Source: an alpha proteobacterium AAP38
GTDB lineage: Bacteria > Pseudomonadota > Alphaproteobacteria > Azospirillales > Azospirillaceae
Length of the DNA: 64,000 bases
NCBI GenBank assembly: GCA_001296005.1
Contig: LJHR01000007.1
Span: forward strand, 1-64,000
Direction: 5' to 3'
A program made the position numbers and the translations under genes. The first letter of the stretch is position 1, and the number at the start of each line of letters is the position of its first letter. The notes under the pieces were generated by a model. That model saw only the letters and a list, made by a program, of their open reading frames with translations, searched no databases and was not told where the DNA came from. Shown here piece after piece: positions 17,839 to 26,879 of this stretch.

Positions 17839-19131
17839 ATGGCCACCCCGATCCAAAACCATCTGAAGGCCAGCATCATTGCCGGCCTTGTCGCCATGGT
17901 CCTGGCCGTGCCCTTCATCGGCCTCTACACCGTGTCCACCGATCAGGGGCTGGTGGTGCAGACCCGTTGGCCCTGGGTCCTCTGGTCCGGCCTGATCGTG
18001 CTGGGCGGCAGTCTTGCGATAGCGCTGGTGCGCGACGTACTGGCCGCGCGGCGTGCCGCCAAACCGAAACTGGCCGCCGGGACAAAGCCCAAGCGTGACG
18101 ACGCCCTGACCGCAAAGCTCTCCAAGGGCTTCGCCATCGGTATCACCCTGTTTGCCATCACCCTGCCCTTCATGCCCTTTTCCGACCGCTACATCATGGA
18201 TGTCGGGACCACCGTGCTGATCTATGTGCTGCTGGGCATGGGGCTGAATGTCACGGTCGGCCTGGCGGGTCTGCTGGACTTAGGCTTCGTCGCCTTCTAC
18301 GCCATCGGCGCCTACAGTTTCGCCATCCTGTCCACGACGCTCGGCTGGGGCTTCTGGGTCTGCCTGCCGCTGTCGGGTTTGATCGCGGCCCTGTTCGGGG
18401 CCCTGCTGTCGATGCCCATCTTGCGCCTGCGCGGTGACTATCTGGCCATCGTCACCCTGGGTTTTGGCGAGATCACCCGCATCGTCATCCTGAACTGGCA
18501 GAGCTTCACCGGGGGTCCCGCCGGCATTTCCGGCATTCCCCGCCCCTCGCTGTTCGGCCTGTCCTTCGACAGGCGCCCGCCCGACGGCCTGACCAGCTTC
18601 CACGAAGTGACCGGCATCAGCTTCGCCACCGAACACCGGCTGATGTTTCTTTACATGATCGCGCTGACGCTGGTACTGGCCGCCGCCTGGGTGATCAAGC
18701 GTTTGCGTGCCCTGCCCATCGGCCGCGCGTGGGAGGCCCTGCGCGAGGATGAGATCGCCTGCCGCTCGCTCGGCATCAATCCGGTGGCCTCCAAAGTGTC
18801 GGCCTATGCGGTCGGCGGCATGTTGGGCGGCTTTGCCGGTTGCTTCTTCGCCGCCCGCCAGGGCTTCGTGTCCCCGGAAAGCTTCACCTTCATGGAAAGC
18901 GCCCTGATCCTGGCCATTGTGGTGCTGGGCGGGTTGGGCAGCCAGATCGGTGTGGTCATCGCGGCCCTGTTTATCGTGCTGCTGCCGGAAGTCGGCCGTG
19001 AGTTTGCTGATTTCCGCATGATCGTGTTCGGCATCGCGATGATCGCCATCATGGTCTGGCGGCCCGGCGGCTTGCTGTCACAGCGCGTGCCCACCATCCG
19101 CCTGTCCAGCCAGAAGGGAGACGCGGCATGA
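17839..19131 (+). CDS. livM: Branched-chain amino acid ABC transporter permease LivM
   Basis: 430 aa, the long E. coli LivM form. An N-terminal extension with two TM segments (about 10-30 and 45-65) and a basic linker (AAKPKLAAGTKPKRDD) precedes the permease core. The core block GLAGLLDLGFVAFYAIGAYS (about 140-159) and the coupling stretch near ILAIVVLGGLGSQIG (about 355-370) are clear. The gene starts 3 bp after livH and overlaps livG by 4 bp (ATGA), which implies translational coupling. Confidence 0.94.
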   Translation: MATPIQNHLKASIIAGLVAMVLAVPFIGLYTVSTDQGLVVQTRWPWVLWSGLIVLGGSLAIALVRDVLAARRAAKPKLAAGTKPKRDDALTAKLSKGFAIGITLFAITLPFMPFSDRYIMDVGTTVLIYVLLGMGLNVTVGLAGLLDLGFVAFYAIGAYSFAILSTTLGWGFWVCLPLSGLIAALFGALLSMPILRLRGDYLAIVTLGFGEITRIVILNWQSFTGGPAGISGIPRPSLFGLSFDRRPPDGLTSFHEVTGISFATEHRLMFLYMIALTLVLAAAWVIKRLRALPIGRAWEALREDEIACRSLGINPVASKVSAYAVGGMLGGFAGCFFAARQGFVSPESFTFMESALILAIVVLGGLGSQIGVVIAALFIVLLPEVGREFADFRMIVFGIAMIAIMVWRPGGLLSQRVPTIRLSSQKGDAA

Positions 19132-19982
19132 ACGCACCTTTGCTGTCCGTCACGGGCCTGACCATGCGTTTCGGCGGTCTGGTGGCCGTTGATGGCGTCA
19201 ACCTGACGGCTGAAACCAACCAGATCACAGCCCTGATCGGCCCCAACGGGGCTGGCAAGACCACGATCTTCAACTGCCTGACCGGCTTTTATAAGCCGAC
19301 ATCGGGTGAACTGACCCTGAACCGCCCGGACCATGCGCCCGTGTCGCTTCAGTCCCTGCCGGGTTATCAGGTGTCGCGCCACGGCGTGGTCCGCACCTTT
19401 CAGAATATCCGCCTGTTCCCGCGCATGACCGTGCTGGAAAACCTGCTGGTGGCCCAGCATGTGGGGCTGATGAAGAAGGCGGCGTTCGGTGTGGCGGGCC
19501 TGATCGGCCTGAAGGGCTGGCGTGCGGCGGAAAAGGAAGCCATCGACCGCGCCCGTTTCTGGATCGAACGCCTCGACTTGACATCGGTCGCGGATGAGGA
19601 AGCGGGCAACCTTTCCTATGGCGTTCAGCGCCGGGTGGAAATCGCTCGTGCTATGAACACCAATCCGCTGCTGCTCTGCCTGGACGAACCTGCCGCTGGC
19701 CTGAACCCCAAGGAAACGGGCGTGCTTGGGGAACTTCTCCAGGGCATCCGCGAACAGTTCGGGATCGGCATCCTGCTGATCGAGCATGATATGGGTCTGG
19801 TCATGGGCATCTCCGACCGTATCCACGTGGTCGAATATGGCCGCAAGATCGCCGAGGGCACGCCAGAACAGATCCGCAGCGATGAGCGCGTGATCAAGGC
19901 CTATCTGGGCGAGCCGGATGAAGAGGAACTGCCCGCCATCGTCGCCGAGGACGTGGCCGGACAGGAAGGAGGCCGGGCATGA
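19128..19982 (+). CDS. livG: Branched-chain amino acid ABC transporter ATPase LivG
   Basis: 284 aa. Walker A GPNGAGKTT is at residues 38-46. The signature is LSYGVQRRVEIARA, in the LivG style in which the second Gly-Gly of LSGGQ is replaced. Walker B is LLCLDEPAAGLNP, and the switch His lies in LLIEHDMGLV. The protein is about 30 residues longer than E. coli LivG because of an acidic C-terminal tail. It pairs with LivF as a heterodimer on LivHM. Four-base overlaps link it to livM and livF. Confidence 0.95.
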   Translation: MNAPLLSVTGLTMRFGGLVAVDGVNLTAETNQITALIGPNGAGKTTIFNCLTGFYKPTSGELTLNRPDHAPVSLQSLPGYQVSRHGVVRTFQNIRLFPRMTVLENLLVAQHVGLMKKAAFGVAGLIGLKGWRAAEKEAIDRARFWIERLDLTSVADEEAGNLSYGVQRRVEIARAMNTNPLLLCLDEPAAGLNPKETGVLGELLQGIREQFGIGILLIEHDMGLVMGISDRIHVVEYGRKIAEGTPEQIRSDERVIKAYLGEPDEEELPAIVAEDVAGQEGGRA

Positions 19983-20698
19983 GCCTGCTGCAACTGACGG
20001 GGGTCCGCACCAATTACGGCCCCATCGAGGCGCTGCGCGGCGTCGATGTGCATGTCAATCAGGGGGAGATCGTCACCCTGATTGGTGCCAATGGCGCCGG
20101 CAAATCCACCTTGCTGATGACCATCTGTGGTCAGCCGAAACCCGCATCGGGCAGCATCATCTTCGACGGCCAGATCATCAATGATCTGCCCCCGCATGAG
20201 ACGGCGAAGCTGGGCATCGCGCAGGTGCCGGAGGGGCGGCGCATTTTCCCGCGCATGACAGTGTTCGAGAACCTGCAACTGGGCGCCACCCTAGGCAATC
20301 CAGCGCATTTCGACGAAGACGCCGCCTATTGCCTGGACCTGTTCCCCATCCTGGCCAAGCGCCGGGACCAGCGGGCGGGCACGCTCTCGGGCGGGGAACA
20401 GCAGATGCTGGCCATCTCCCGCGCGTTGATGAGCCGGCCGCGTCTGCTGCTGCTGGATGAGCCATCGCTCGGTCTGGCTCCGCTGATCATCCGCCGCATC
20501 TTTGATGTCATCGCCGATCTGAACAAGACGCGCGGCATGACCATCCTGCTGGTCGAACAGAACGCCTACCACGCCCTGAAACTGGCCCACCGCGCCTATG
20601 TTCTGGCCCAGGGTCAGGTGGTGCTGGAAGGCGGCGGGGCGGAACTGCTGGCCAATCCGGAGGTGCGGGCGGCGTACCTGGAGGGCGGGTCGCACTGA
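19979..20698 (+). CDS. livF: Branched-chain amino acid ABC transporter ATPase LivF
   Basis: 239 aa, the usual LivF length. Walker A GANGAGKST is at residues 36-44, the Q-loop region at VPEGRRIFPRMTV, the signature at LSGGEQQMLAISRAL, Walker B at LLLLDEPSLGLAP, and the H-loop position reads LVEQNAY, as in typical LivF. It is the last gene of livHMGF; a large hairpin repeat follows 12 bp after the stop codon. Confidence 0.95.
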   Translation: MSLLQLTGVRTNYGPIEALRGVDVHVNQGEIVTLIGANGAGKSTLLMTICGQPKPASGSIIFDGQIINDLPPHETAKLGIAQVPEGRRIFPRMTVFENLQLGATLGNPAHFDEDAAYCLDLFPILAKRRDQRAGTLSGGEQQMLAISRALMSRPRLLLLDEPSLGLAPLIIRRIFDVIADLNKTRGMTILLVEQNAYHALKLAHRAYVLAQGQVVLEGGGAELLANPEVRAAYLEGGSH

Positions 20699-20710
20699 GG
20701 GAGGCGCGCT

Positions 20711-20846
20711 CCCTCACCCTCCCCAACGCTGACGCGTTCGGGCCCCTCCCTCTCCCGCAAGCGGGCGAGGGGCATAATTTATACCCTCGCCCACGAAGGT
20801 GGGAGAGGGAGGGGCCCAAGCCCGTAAAGGCTTGGGAGGGTGAGGG
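20711..20846. repeat. Nested intergenic hairpin repeat
   Basis: Three sets of perfect arms are nested. The outer 13 bp is CCCTCACCCTCCC (20711-20723) with 20834-20846; the middle 17 bp is 20740-20756 with 20801-20817; the inner 9 bp is GGGCGAGGG (20763-20771) with CCCTCGCCC (20784-20792), around an AT-rich loop. It lies between convergent livF and the TonB receptor gene. It may terminate transcription in both directions, or be a member of a dispersed repeat family. Confidence 0.75.
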
Positions 20847-20936
20847 CAAACCCACCCCCAACGACAAAAACCCGGCCACCCTTGCGGATGGCCGGGACAA
20901 GTCGGGAGATGCCTCATAAAAGAGAGAGGAACCGAA

Positions 20937-20962
20937 GGGGGCCTCGAAATCCTGAGGCCCCC
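20937..20962 (-). terminator. Hairpin after the TonB receptor gene
   Basis: A 9-bp stem GGGGGCCTC / GAGGCCCCC with an 8-nt loop, 16 bp beyond the receptor stop codon on the minus strand. It is followed by a pyrimidine-rich stretch but no clean T-run. Confidence 0.55.
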
Positions 20963-20977
20963 AGTACGCGTACAGAC

Positions 20978-23593
20978 TCAGTAGGAGAAGCGGACGCCGC
21001 CGAAGAAGCGGCGACCGTTCTTGTAGGCGGCGAACGGGACATCCCGATTGCCGACATACTGGTACTGCGTCTCGTCCAGCAAGTTCTGGGCCTGGGCCGT
21101 CAGGGCCACCTGTTCGGTGACGTTGACCGTCAGCGACGCATCCAGCTGGTTGTAGCTGTCATTGATCACCGAGGTCGCACGGTTGACCTCGCGGAAATAC
21201 TTTGAACGATAGCTGTAGGTGACCCGCGCGCTGAACATCTCGTCTTCATAGTACGGCGTCAGCGAGAAGGAATGCTTGGAGCTGAACGGCAGGGCCACGG
21301 AGGCATCCGCCGTCTCGCTGTCGGCATAGGTGTACGAGGCTTCGATACCGAAATTCTCGTAGACGTCACCGCGATAGGCCAGTTCCAGACCCTTGATCTC
21401 CGCCGAGCCGCCATTGCGCGGACGGCTGACTTCGAAGGCCTGCGGAACGGTGGTGCCGCCAGGGTTGGTCAGCGGGTTGGTATCGGTGTTGATCAGCATC
21501 TCCGTGCTGGTCGCGCGATAGATGTAGGAACCGATATCCTTGTAGAACAGCGTGGCCGACACCAGCGACACCTTGTCGAGATAATACTCGATCGAGGCGT
21601 CGAAATTGTTGGCGCGGTACGGATCCAGGTTCGGGTTACCGCCATTGGCCGTCCGCAGGGTGTTGTTGGTTTCCAGGAAGGTGGACAGGTCGGCATAGTT
21701 GGCACGCGCCATGACGCGCGAACCGGACAGACGCAGCACCGTCTTGGGGTCCAGGTCGAAGGTCAGGTTGATGCTGGGCAGGAAGTCATCATAGGACTTC
21801 TTCAGCGAGATGGCTTCGATCTGCGAGGCGGGAACGATGGGCGGACCGAACTGGCCACCCAGACGGTCGCGGCGACCTTCCGACGTCTGGTCGGTATGGA
21901 CATAGCGGACGCCGACATTGCCACGGAAGCCCTCGGTCTCAAAGCCCAGCTGGGTGTAGCCGGACCAGATGTCTTCAGACACGGAGAACTGCGCCGGCAG
22001 ATAGTCGAAATAGGCGGCATCGACAAAGCCCGAGGCCGGACGACCCAGGAACCAGGTCTTCAGCTTGTCGGCGCTGATGGTGTTCCAGTTCTTCATCGCG
22101 TCATTGACATTGATGCCACCCAGGTAACCGGACGGGGTTGAACCACCGACGAAGCCGTCCACAGGGGTCGCGGCACCGTTCACACGGCGCAGCTTGGCAT
22201 CCTGGCTGGTTTCATGGGTGCGGTACTTCACGCCAAACTTGACGGCGTTCAGCAGGCCCCACTCCACATCGCGGGTAAAGTCGGCCTGGGCATAGGTCTC
22301 TTCGTCAGCGGTCGGCTGCTGACGCAGCTGCGCAAAGCCCAGCGTGGTGCCGGTATTGGCGGTCGACGCAATCTGCGGCGTGACGGATGCCAGACCGTTG
22401 GTACCGGAAATGTCGAAGCTGTAGCCGGTCAGCTGCTCGAACTCACCGAAATACTGCTGCTTGGTGCCGCCGGTCGACTTGGTATAGCCGCCCTGGAAGC
22501 TGGCCTTCAGCGCGTCGCCTGTGTAATCGACCTTCAGGTCGGTGGCGTAGGTCTCGATGGTGCTTTCACGCGCAATGGCGTCCAGCAGCATCAGACCGGC
22601 GGTCGGCGTGCCGGCATTGGTGTAGGAACCGCTGACAACCACGCCATTCTTCACGACGGCGTTGTTGGGCGCGCCACGGAAGTTATTGAAGTAGTAGCGG
22701 CTCTGGTTGAGGTTGTCGTAGGTGCCCTTGACATACAGGCCGGTAGCATTGATTTCCAGGTTGTCGCTGGGCTTGGCCTGAATGGCGAGCGTGCCGCCCG
22801 TGCGCTCACGCTTCTGTTGGAACAGGGCGGAGTTGATCACGTTGGGCATGATCGCCTTGGTGCCGTTGGGCAGCGTCACCGTGGGGTAGCCCAGGCTTTC
22901 AAAGCCATCGCGGCGGATATCCTGCACCTGATGCGTGATCGAGGCCAGGACCCCGAAGGTGGAGGCATCGTTCGACCAGGAGATCAGGCCCGACGCGTTG
23001 GGCGCGCCATCATCCGACCGGTCATTATAGGCATATTCGACCGAGGCGTTCAGGGTCAGAGGGTCCAGGTCCAGCGGACGGCGGGTGTGCAGGATCACGG
23101 TACCACCGATCGAGCCTTCGTCGATGCGGGCTTCGGGCGACTTGTACACTTCCAGCTGACCAACAACTTCCGGGGCCAGCATGGAATAGTTAAAGGTACG
23201 GCCCGGCGCGTCCAGAATGAACCAGTCGGTCGAGGCCACGGTCTGGCCGTTCAGCAGGGTGCGGTTCAGCGCCGGGTCGGTGCCACGGATGGCAACACGC
23301 TCGCCTTCACCGAAATCACGGTCGACCTGCACGCCCGGCAGGTGGGACAGCGATTCAGCGACATTCTTATCGGGGAACTTGCCAATATCCTCGGCAGAGA
23401 TGGCGTCGATAATGGCGTCGGCATTGCGCTTGGCGTTGATCGACTGCACCAGGCTGGCGCGGATGCCGGTAACGACGATCTCGTCCAGCGTGCCGTCCGC
23501 CGCCGGAGCGCTCTGCGCCTGCGCCGTCGCAGCGATGGCCATCATGGCAATCGCGCTGGCGGGACCCCGCATGAGCATTTTCTTGAACTGCAT
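20978..23593 (-). CDS. TonB-dependent receptor (Caulobacter type, TIGR01782-like)
   Basis: 871 aa outer-membrane receptor. The signal peptide is about residues 1-27. A TonB-box-like DEIVVTGIR is at 37-45, followed by the plug domain with SAEDIGKFPDKNVAESL and LPGVQVDRD, which is the hallmark of the TIGR01782 subgroup. The barrel ends GGVRFSY. This subgroup is expanded in Caulobacterales, Sphingomonadales and relatives, and often takes up oligosaccharides or other carbon compounds rather than siderophores. AGGAGG lies eight bases before the ATG. No SusD-like, FecIR or degradative genes are adjacent, so the substrate is open. Confidence 0.94.
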   Translation of the reverse strand: MQFKKMLMRGPASAIAMMAIAATAQAQSAPAADGTLDEIVVTGIRASLVQSINAKRNADAIIDAISAEDIGKFPDKNVAESLSHLPGVQVDRDFGEGERVAIRGTDPALNRTLLNGQTVASTDWFILDAPGRTFNYSMLAPEVVGQLEVYKSPEARIDEGSIGGTVILHTRRPLDLDPLTLNASVEYAYNDRSDDGAPNASGLISWSNDASTFGVLASITHQVQDIRRDGFESLGYPTVTLPNGTKAIMPNVINSALFQQKRERTGGTLAIQAKPSDNLEINATGLYVKGTYDNLNQSRYYFNNFRGAPNNAVVKNGVVVSGSYTNAGTPTAGLMLLDAIARESTIETYATDLKVDYTGDALKASFQGGYTKSTGGTKQQYFGEFEQLTGYSFDISGTNGLASVTPQIASTANTGTTLGFAQLRQQPTADEETYAQADFTRDVEWGLLNAVKFGVKYRTHETSQDAKLRRVNGAATPVDGFVGGSTPSGYLGGINVNDAMKNWNTISADKLKTWFLGRPASGFVDAAYFDYLPAQFSVSEDIWSGYTQLGFETEGFRGNVGVRYVHTDQTSEGRRDRLGGQFGPPIVPASQIEAISLKKSYDDFLPSINLTFDLDPKTVLRLSGSRVMARANYADLSTFLETNNTLRTANGGNPNLDPYRANNFDASIEYYLDKVSLVSATLFYKDIGSYIYRATSTEMLINTDTNPLTNPGGTTVPQAFEVSRPRNGGSAEIKGLELAYRGDVYENFGIEASYTYADSETADASVALPFSSKHSFSLTPYYEDEMFSARVTYSYRSKYFREVNRATSVINDSYNQLDASLTVNVTEQVALTAQAQNLLDETQYQYVGNRDVPFAAYKNGRRFFGGVRFSY

Positions 23594-23906
23594 GACCTTT
23601 GCCTCCTCGTAAGCCCTGTTCCCCGTGCCTTGGCGCTGTCGCTGGCACGATTTCCGTTGCGGGGTCCCCGAACGCGTCGGGTTGCTCCCGGCTGGTGAGC
23701 TTCAGGAAAGCGGAATGCGGGATTTCCGAAAGGTCGGTTCCGGCAGAACGCCGAAAATGACGGAAAAAGACGGAATTTTGTTTCTGATTTTAGGTTGGAA
23801 CTGTAACATTACATTATCTCAACTGGAGTCGCGGCCTGACACGGTCGGAAGGACCACCCTGCCGACCGTATTCGACTTGTTTGAAGAGATTCCGGTCCTG
23901 GCTGAA
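23594..23906 (-). promoter_or_regulatory. Control region of the TonB receptor gene
   Basis: This 313-bp gene-free stretch lies between the receptor and an orphan sensor gene. It includes an AT-rich block near 23765-23820 that probably holds the receptor promoter. GACGGAA occurs twice, ten bases apart, near 23758-23776. I see no riboswitch-like fold and no convincing Fur-type palindrome. Confidence 0.3.
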
Positions 23907-25415
23907 CTAGACCCGCTCAGCCTGCTTCAGATGCTGTTTCAGGCGGCTCAGCGCCACGGACAGCGTCTCGCGTTCACCTTGCGGTTCCCCACAATGGCGC
24001 AGCACATATTCGGCGGTGCGAACCACATCGCGCCAGCGCGGGTTGCGAGGGAGCGTCTCAACCAGCAGATATTTGTCCAGCGTGCGGGTCTGCAGCGATG
24101 ACCGGTCCATATAGACACGCCAAAGCCCGCTTTCCTCCGCCAGCTCGATCTTCCCCTTACGCTTGGCCTTCTGCCAGTAATCCAGCGCCAGCGTCATGAC
24201 ATCGACCAGACAGCGGCGATAGCCTTCGTCGGCGTCCAGGGCGGCGGCATGATCGCCCTCGTCCGCGTGATCATGATGCTCGGGCTCCTCCGCCACGGTG
24301 GCGGGGGCCGGCGGAGGCGGAACGGGCGAAGATTCGGGCCTTTCCGCGGGAACGGCGGGTACGGGCACAGGCGGGGCCACATCGAGCGGGGCCGACGGAC
24401 CGACCGGCACGAAGCCCCCGGCATCCGCGGCCGGGGCCGGTTCCCGAAAAGCCTTCATGAACAAGGTGATGGCGACAAAGCCGGCCAGCAGCAGCAGCCA
24501 CCTTATAAAATTGAGTCCGCCGGCCAGTTTGGCCGCGTCGGACAGCACGACATAACGCCAGCCGCCATCTTCCAGAACCCGCGCCTCCTGCCGTGCCCAG
24601 CCTTTCAGCTGTTCCCCGCCGGGTGCGCTGGTCACCATATTACCGGCCCCGTCCAGCAGGGCGAAGCCGATCCCGTCCTGGGTCAGCCGGGCCAGCCGCT
24701 CCTGAACCTTGCCGATGGGAACACGGAAGACGACGACGCCTTCGACGGTGCCATGCCGCACCACGGGCCGGCCCAGCAGCATGCCGTGTCCCTGGTCCAG
24801 CGGCAGGGGCTGGGTCAGCACCATCACCTGTTCAGGCGTCTGTGCCTGCGGCAACCGCCCCATCACCTCCCGGAACAGCGTGCCCAACGCCGATTCCCGC
24901 TGACGCGCGGCGGCCAGATCGGCGCCGAAGGCGGCATCCTTGCGCAAGGAATAGACAACGCGCCCGAACCGGTCGATCAGGTAGAGATCGTCAAAGACGG
25001 TGGAGGCCAGAAGATCACGGAAACTGGCGTGAAACCGGTCATGGACAGCGGCATAGGCCGTAAGCGCCGCCGGAATTTCCGATGGCGGCGCATCGCCCGG
25101 CGGATATGTCGCGCGCAGGATGGCCGCCGCCCGTTCCGGATCGGGCGAGATCTGTTGAAAGGCCGAGGCAAAGCCGTAATAGCGACCAACCGAATAGCCG
25201 ATGAAACTGGTGGAAGCGAAGGCCGAACTTTGGCTGCGGGCATTCTGGACCAGCGTCGTCAATTCCCGTTCAACGCTTCGGTTGGCATTGTCGATCTGAA
25301 TATCGACCTTGTCATCCACGGCCATGGACAGGAAAAACAGCGCGGCCACCAGCACAGCGACAAGGGGTCCGCCAAGTTTGAGGGCCGCCTTTACATCGGG
25401 TCTGGAAAATCCCAC
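23907..25415 (-). CDS. Membrane sensor protein with unrecognised C-terminal domain
   Basis: 502 aa. TM1 (about 14-32), an extracytoplasmic region of about 270 residues that resembles a double-Cache/CHASE sensor (FDDLYLIDRFGRVVYS and the later GIGFALLDGAGNMVTS are Cache-like strands), and TM2 (about 303-321). Then a Pro/Ala-rich linker (about 325-385), an acidic His-rich patch and a basic C-terminal domain (about 395-502) containing WRVYMDRSSLQTRTLDKYL and LPRNPRWRDVVRTAEYVL. There is no kinase, GGDEF, EAL, cyclase or chemotaxis domain. The start is GTG, with AGGGGG eight bases upstream. The gene stands alone. I do not recognise the output domain. Confidence 0.8.
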   Translation of the reverse strand: MGFSRPDVKAALKLGGPLVAVLVAALFFLSMAVDDKVDIQIDNANRSVERELTTLVQNARSQSSAFASTSFIGYSVGRYYGFASAFQQISPDPERAAAILRATYPPGDAPPSEIPAALTAYAAVHDRFHASFRDLLASTVFDDLYLIDRFGRVVYSLRKDAAFGADLAAARQRESALGTLFREVMGRLPQAQTPEQVMVLTQPLPLDQGHGMLLGRPVVRHGTVEGVVVFRVPIGKVQERLARLTQDGIGFALLDGAGNMVTSAPGGEQLKGWARQEARVLEDGGWRYVVLSDAAKLAGGLNFIRWLLLLAGFVAITLFMKAFREPAPAADAGGFVPVGPSAPLDVAPPVPVPAVPAERPESSPVPPPPAPATVAEEPEHHDHADEGDHAAALDADEGYRRCLVDVMTLALDYWQKAKRKGKIELAEESGLWRVYMDRSSLQTRTLDKYLLVETLPRNPRWRDVVRTAEYVLRHCGEPQGERETLSVALSRLKQHLKQAERV

Positions 25416-25658
25416 CTTGCATGCCCCCTGGCGTCTTTACCGCGCATTGTGCTGTTCTATGGTTTCGGTGTGTTCACCAGGGACTTATAGCGCCATCCCC
25501 CGCACATGCCCGTCACCATACCGTCAATTTCGTTGATCCGGCAAGGAGGGCTTGATCGGATCGGTAGGGCGTATCAAGGCTTTGCGCGGAGCCTGGGCAT
25601 TCGCGCAACAGTCGCGGCCAGGGCCCCTTCCCCGGACATCACCGCAAGGCATGGCATC

Positions 25659-26687
25659 ATGGCTTCCTCCGCCCCGTCGCGGCCCCTGGCCGTCATTTTT
25701 GGCGCCCCCGATCCGGTTCTGAACGCCGATCAGAAGGCATTCTACCGCGACGCGAACCCGCTGGGCCTGATCCTATTCAAGCGGAACTGCGAAAGCCCGG
25801 ATCAGGTGCGGCGCCTGTGCGATGATTTCCGCAATGCCGTGGGCCGCGAAGACGCCCCCATCCTGATTGATTTCGAAGGTGGCGAGCATCAGCGGATGGA
25901 GCCGCCCGTCTGGCCGGCCTTCCCGGCACCCGCCGCCTTTGGCCGTCTCTATGCCAAGGATGCGCTGGCGGGCCTGCGCGCCACACGTCTGAACGGAGCC
26001 GCCGTCGGGACACTGCTGCGTCAGCACGGGGTGACGGTCGATTGTGCGCCGCTGGCCGATGTGCCGGTGGCCGGTGCCGATCCCGTCATCGGCGAACGCG
26101 CCTTTGGCAGCGACCCGGAGGTGGTGACCGTTCTGGCCCGCGCCTTCATGGATGGCATGGCATCGGTGGGCGTCACACCCATCATCAAGCATATTCCCGG
26201 CCATGGCCGCGCCCTGGTCGACAGTCATAAGGACAGGCCCTTCGTCGATACCGATTTGTCGGAACTGGACCGTACCGATTTCCTGCCCTTTGCCCGCCTG
26301 AACCGCACGGCCCCCTGGGCCATGGTCGCCCATGTCGTCTATACGGGCGTCGATGCGCAGAACCCCGCCACCATTTCAAAGGATGCTGTGCAGATGCTCA
26401 TCCGTGACCGTATCGGCTTTGACGGCGTCCTGATCTCCGACTGCATCTATATGGAAAGCTTAGGCGGCACGCTCGCTGAACGGGCCGCTGCGGTACAGGG
26501 CGCGGGCGTGGATATCGTCCTGTCCAGCCATGGCGACGTGGATGAATGGACCCCCATCGCCGCATCCGTGAAGCCACTGACCGATGCCGCGGCATCCCGC
26601 CTAGCCCGCCCCCTGCCACCCACCGGCGCCATGGTCGATGTCGCCGGGACCTTGGAAGAAATTACCGGCTTGCTGGCCCTGGCATGA
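25659..26687 (+). CDS. nagZ: Beta-N-acetylhexosaminidase NagZ (GH3)
   Basis: 342 aa, matching single-domain NagZ (E. coli 341). The family cleaves GlcNAc from anhydro-muropeptides in the cytoplasm during cell-wall recycling. The nucleophile Asp261 lies in LISDCIYMES. The Asp-His acid/base pair is D188-S-H190 in the mobile loop, after KHIPGHG (177-183). The usual D(Q/H)EGGRVQR motif reads DFEGGEHQRM (71-80), a notable deviation. The ATG at 25659 gives the family length and removes an unconserved 51-residue extension that begins at 25506. The gene lies 192 bp before a family-5 sugar/peptide importer. Confidence 0.9.
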   Translation: MASSAPSRPLAVIFGAPDPVLNADQKAFYRDANPLGLILFKRNCESPDQVRRLCDDFRNAVGREDAPILIDFEGGEHQRMEPPVWPAFPAPAAFGRLYAKDALAGLRATRLNGAAVGTLLRQHGVTVDCAPLADVPVAGADPVIGERAFGSDPEVVTVLARAFMDGMASVGVTPIIKHIPGHGRALVDSHKDRPFVDTDLSELDRTDFLPFARLNRTAPWAMVAHVVYTGVDAQNPATISKDAVQMLIRDRIGFDGVLISDCIYMESLGGTLAERAAAVQGAGVDIVLSSHGDVDEWTPIAASVKPLTDAAASRLARPLPPTGAMVDVAGTLEEITGLLALA

Positions 26688-26697
26688 TGTGAACGTA

Positions 26698-26735
26698 CAA
26701 ATGGGCGGGTTGCTGGGTAACAATCCGTCCATTTG
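26698..26735. promoter_or_regulatory. Dyad between nagZ and the ABC importer operon
   Basis: CAAATGGGCGG (26698-26708) pairs with CCGTCCATTTG (26725-26735) with one G-T mismatch. It could be the nagZ terminator stem or an operator for the importer. The T-run is absent, and A residues follow. Confidence 0.4.
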
Positions 26736-26879
26736 CAGCAAAAACCCCGCCGATAATGGCGGTGAACGACGAAATCAACGAAGTTGAGTGTAGCCCTGCC
26801 GGGTATGTCTGCCCGACAGTCGTGCAAACGGAACAGGCCCGAAACAAGGGGGCCGGCCGGGACAACAGGGGTCAACGGG

